Assembly (NCBI GenBank): GCA_902765035.1
Contig: CACWYF010000070.1
Span: 1 to 6,916, forward strand
Source: an uncultured Eubacteriales bacterium
GTDB taxonomy: Bacteria > Bacillota > Clostridia > Peptostreptococcales > Anaerovoracaceae
Reading direction: 5' to 3'
Length of the DNA: 6,916 nt
Below, piece by piece: positions 5,200 to 6,916 of the stretch. The position numbers were made by a program, and so were the translations under genes. The notes under the pieces were generated by a model, which was not told the origin of the DNA, did no database searches, and saw nothing but the letters and a program-made list of their open reading frames with translations. Within the stretch, counting starts at the first letter, position 1, and each line of letters opens with the position of its first letter.

Positions 5200-6534
5200 A
5201 TGAAGCTTAATAACAAAAGAACCGTACTTGTAGGTCTTGCATTCCTGTCCATCTGCGCTTTCTGGCAGATGTATGACAATGTAGTACCTCTCATACTTAC
5301 CAAGACATTCCGTCTCAATGAGACTTTTTCGGGTGCTATAATGGCCGCGGACAACGTGCTTGCGCTGTTCCTGCTGCCGTTCTTCGGCACCCTTTCTGAC
5401 AGAACAAGCAGCAGGCTCGGCAAGAGAACACCATACATACTTGCCGGGACCGCGGCCGCTGTCATCCTTCTCAACATACTTCCTGTACTTGACAACAGCT
5501 ACTACGCATCCCCGTCGCCGGGCAAGATGGCGGCTTTCATAATACTGCTCGGACTGCTGCTCATTGCGATGGGAACATACCGCTCGCCTGCTGTAGCACT
5601 CATGCCTGATGTTACGCCAAAGCCGCTGAGATCCAGGGCCAATGCCATCATCAACCTGATGGGCGCGGTAGGAGGGATTATCTATCTCGCTGTTGCTGCA
5701 GTCATGTACCCGAATTCAAAAGTGCTCGGCCTGGATCATGTGAATTATCAGCCTCTGTTTATCGTCGTTTCAGCCATCATGATCGTTTCGATCGCGGTCA
5801 TGTTCGCGACTATAAGAGAGCCTCAGCTGACAGCAGAGAATCAGGCGCTTGAAGCTCAGCATCCTGAGTGGAATCTTGCTGAGGACGATGGTAGCGGCAA
5901 CGAAGTGCTGCCTCAGAATGTCAGGAGAAGTCTTATGTTTCTGCTCGCCTCTATAGCTCTGTGGTTCATAGGCTACAACGGCATCACAACGTGGTTCACG
6001 ACCTACGTTGACCAGGTCATGGGACAGGGTCTCGGAGGTGCTTCGACCTGCCTTCTGATCGCAACCGGCGGAGCGATAATTTCATATATCCCTATCGGCC
6101 ATATAGCACACAGGATAGGAAGAAAGAGAACTATAATGATCGGTATCGTGCTGCTCGCGGCATGCTTCCTCGGCGGGTTCTTCCTGACGACAGCATTCCA
6201 CAGCATCAACGCGGTCATGTTCATAGTCTTTGCACTCGTCGGTTTTGCATGGGCGGCTATCAATGTCAACTCGCTGCCGATGGTGGTCGAGATGTGCAGG
6301 GGCTCGGATATAGGCAAATTCACAGGTTATTACTACACGGCTTCCATGGCGGCCCAGGTCGTCACGCCGGTACTTGCGGGATTCCTGATGAGGAACGTAA
6401 GCTACAAGGTGCTCTTCCCGTATGCGGCATTCTTCGTTGCGATGAGCTTTGTCACTATGACACAGGTAAGGCACGGCGATGCTGCACCGGAGGCAAAGGG
6501 CGGACTGGAAGCATTTGAAGACATGGATGACTGA
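5200..6534 (+). CDS. MFS transporter, SLC45/GPH-like (probable sugar transporter)
   Basis: A 444-residue integral membrane protein with about 12 hydrophobic segments in two halves, joined by a charged cytoplasmic loop at about 206-243. Motif A-type loops occur after TM2 (GTLSDRTSSRLGKR, 63-76) and in the second half (GHIAHRIGRKR, 300-310). The run MGTYRSPAVALMPDVTPKPL (124-143) is characteristic of the SLC45-like sucrose/maltose transporter branch of the MFS. By family knowledge it is likely a cation-coupled symporter of a disaccharide or glycoside, but the substrate is unknown. The C-terminus is hydrophilic and acidic (EAFEDMDD). The start ATG 5200 has only a weak AAGAAAG (5184-5190) Shine-Dalgarno sequence 9 bases upstream. 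No promoter is evident between element B and the start. The phosphodiesterase gene follows after 9 bases, suggesting one transcript. Confidence 0.9.
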   Translation: MKLNNKRTVLVGLAFLSICAFWQMYDNVVPLILTKTFRLNETFSGAIMAADNVLALFLLPFFGTLSDRTSSRLGKRTPYILAGTAAAVILLNILPVLDNSYYASPSPGKMAAFIILLGLLLIAMGTYRSPAVALMPDVTPKPLRSRANAIINLMGAVGGIIYLAVAAVMYPNSKVLGLDHVNYQPLFIVVSAIMIVSIAVMFATIREPQLTAENQALEAQHPEWNLAEDDGSGNEVLPQNVRRSLMFLLASIALWFIGYNGITTWFTTYVDQVMGQGLGGASTCLLIATGGAIISYIPIGHIAHRIGRKRTIMIGIVLLAACFLGGFFLTTAFHSINAVMFIVFALVGFAWAAINVNSLPMVVEMCRGSDIGKFTGYYYTASMAAQVVTPVLAGFLMRNVSYKVLFPYAAFFVAMSFVTMTQVRHGDAAPEAKGGLEAFEDMDD

Positions 6535-6543
6535 TCGGAGAAA

Positions 6544-6916
6544 ATGAAAGTTTTAAGCACACTTACAGATACATTGAAGGATGCCAGGGTGATGACAGGG
6601 CGCACGGGCAGGATGCCGGAGCCGAGGGAAGTGAAACTGGCGGAGCGCTATGCTCACAGAGGCTATCATGACAAGCCGCATATTCCGGAGAATTCGATGG
6701 CAGCCTTCAGAAGGGCGGTCGAGCACGGTTTCCCGGCAGAGTTCGATGTACATATGATCGCAGACGGAAGCCTTGTGGTCTTTCATGATGAATCTCTTGA
6801 AAGACAGACCGGCGTCACCGGAGAGATAGAGGATTACGATATAGTCAACCTCAGCCGGCTGAGACTTGAAGGCACGGATGAGCAGATCCCGACTCTGGAT
6901 GAAGTTCTGGATCTCT
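6544..6916 (+). CDS. Glycerophosphodiester phosphodiesterase, N-terminal part
   Basis: The frame runs off the window end after 124 complete codons, about half of a usual 240-260 residue protein. The GDPD catalytic pattern is present in order: H38-R39-G (AHRG), E49-N50 (PENS), E66 and D68 (EFDVH), and H81-D82 (FHDESL), followed by the typical IPTLDEVL block. It hydrolyses glycerophosphodiesters to glycerol-3-phosphate and an alcohol, using a divalent metal. No signal peptide is seen, so it is probably cytoplasmic. About 35 residues precede the first motif, somewhat longer than usual. ATG 6544 has GGAG (6537-6540) only 3 bases upstream. Internal ATGs at 6592 and 6613 are less likely alternatives that would shorten that extension. 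It lies 9 bases after the transporter stop, so co-transcription is likely. Confidence 0.9.
   Translation, partial: MKVLSTLTDTLKDARVMTGRTGRMPEPREVKLAERYAHRGYHDKPHIPENSMAAFRRAVEHGFPAEFDVHMIADGSLVVFHDESLERQTGVTGEIEDYDIVNLSRLRLEGTDEQIPTLDEVLDL

Noticed and set aside
1..6916. CRISPR array, prophage, insertion sequence or toxin-antitoxin system
   Set aside because: No evenly spaced direct repeats, no transposase or integrase coding sequence, and no recognisable defence or toxin gene were found on either strand.

Overview
The window looks like chromosomal DNA from an anaerobic, probably gut- or rumen-associated member of the Bacillota (Clostridia or a related class). The pointers are the gene families present: a GH13 oligo-1,6-glucosidase type enzyme, a YugJ/BdhA-like iron alcohol dehydrogenase, a YedF plus DUF3343 selenium/sulfur-carrier pair, and an SLC45-like sugar transporter. 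Purine-rich ribosome binding sites and a mid-range base composition fit. No finer placement is possible from the sequence alone. There are no rRNA or tRNA genes, no CRISPR array, no transposase and no phage genes.

Layout. Positions 1-993 (+) hold the C-terminal part of an alpha-glucosidase whose stop codon lies inside a short palindromic element (987-1021). A butanol-dehydrogenase-like gene follows (1057-2229, +), then a long imperfect hairpin (element A, 2239-2332), then a sirtuin (2408-3142, +). Two genes on the minus strand come next: yedF (4151-3576) and, downstream of it, a DUF3343 gene (3487-3209). They are closed by a clear intrinsic terminator that faces the sirtuin. A divergent intergenic region of 288 bases (4152-4439) separates yedF from a HAD phosphatase (4440-5069, +). 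The phosphatase is followed by a second hairpin of the same kind (element B, 5078-5166), an SLC45-like MFS transporter (5200-6534, +) and the start of a glycerophosphodiester phosphodiesterase (6544 to the window end, +) that is probably co-transcribed with the transporter.

How the genes relate. The neighbours are mostly housekeeping or metabolic functions: glycoside cleavage, aldehyde/alcohol redox, protein deacylation, phosphate-ester hydrolysis, sugar uptake and phosphodiester recycling. They do not form one pathway. The only functionally coherent pair is yedF with DUF3343, both tied by family knowledge to selenium or sulfur handling.

The most interesting structure is non-coding. Elements A and B share two conserved sequence blocks. 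In both, these form the two sides of one identical asymmetric internal loop (10 nt by 12 nt), while the helices around the loop differ in sequence but still pair. Both begin 8-9 nt after a stop codon and neither ends in a T-tract. This is the pattern expected of a structured RNA or a dispersed palindromic repeat. I do not recognise the family.
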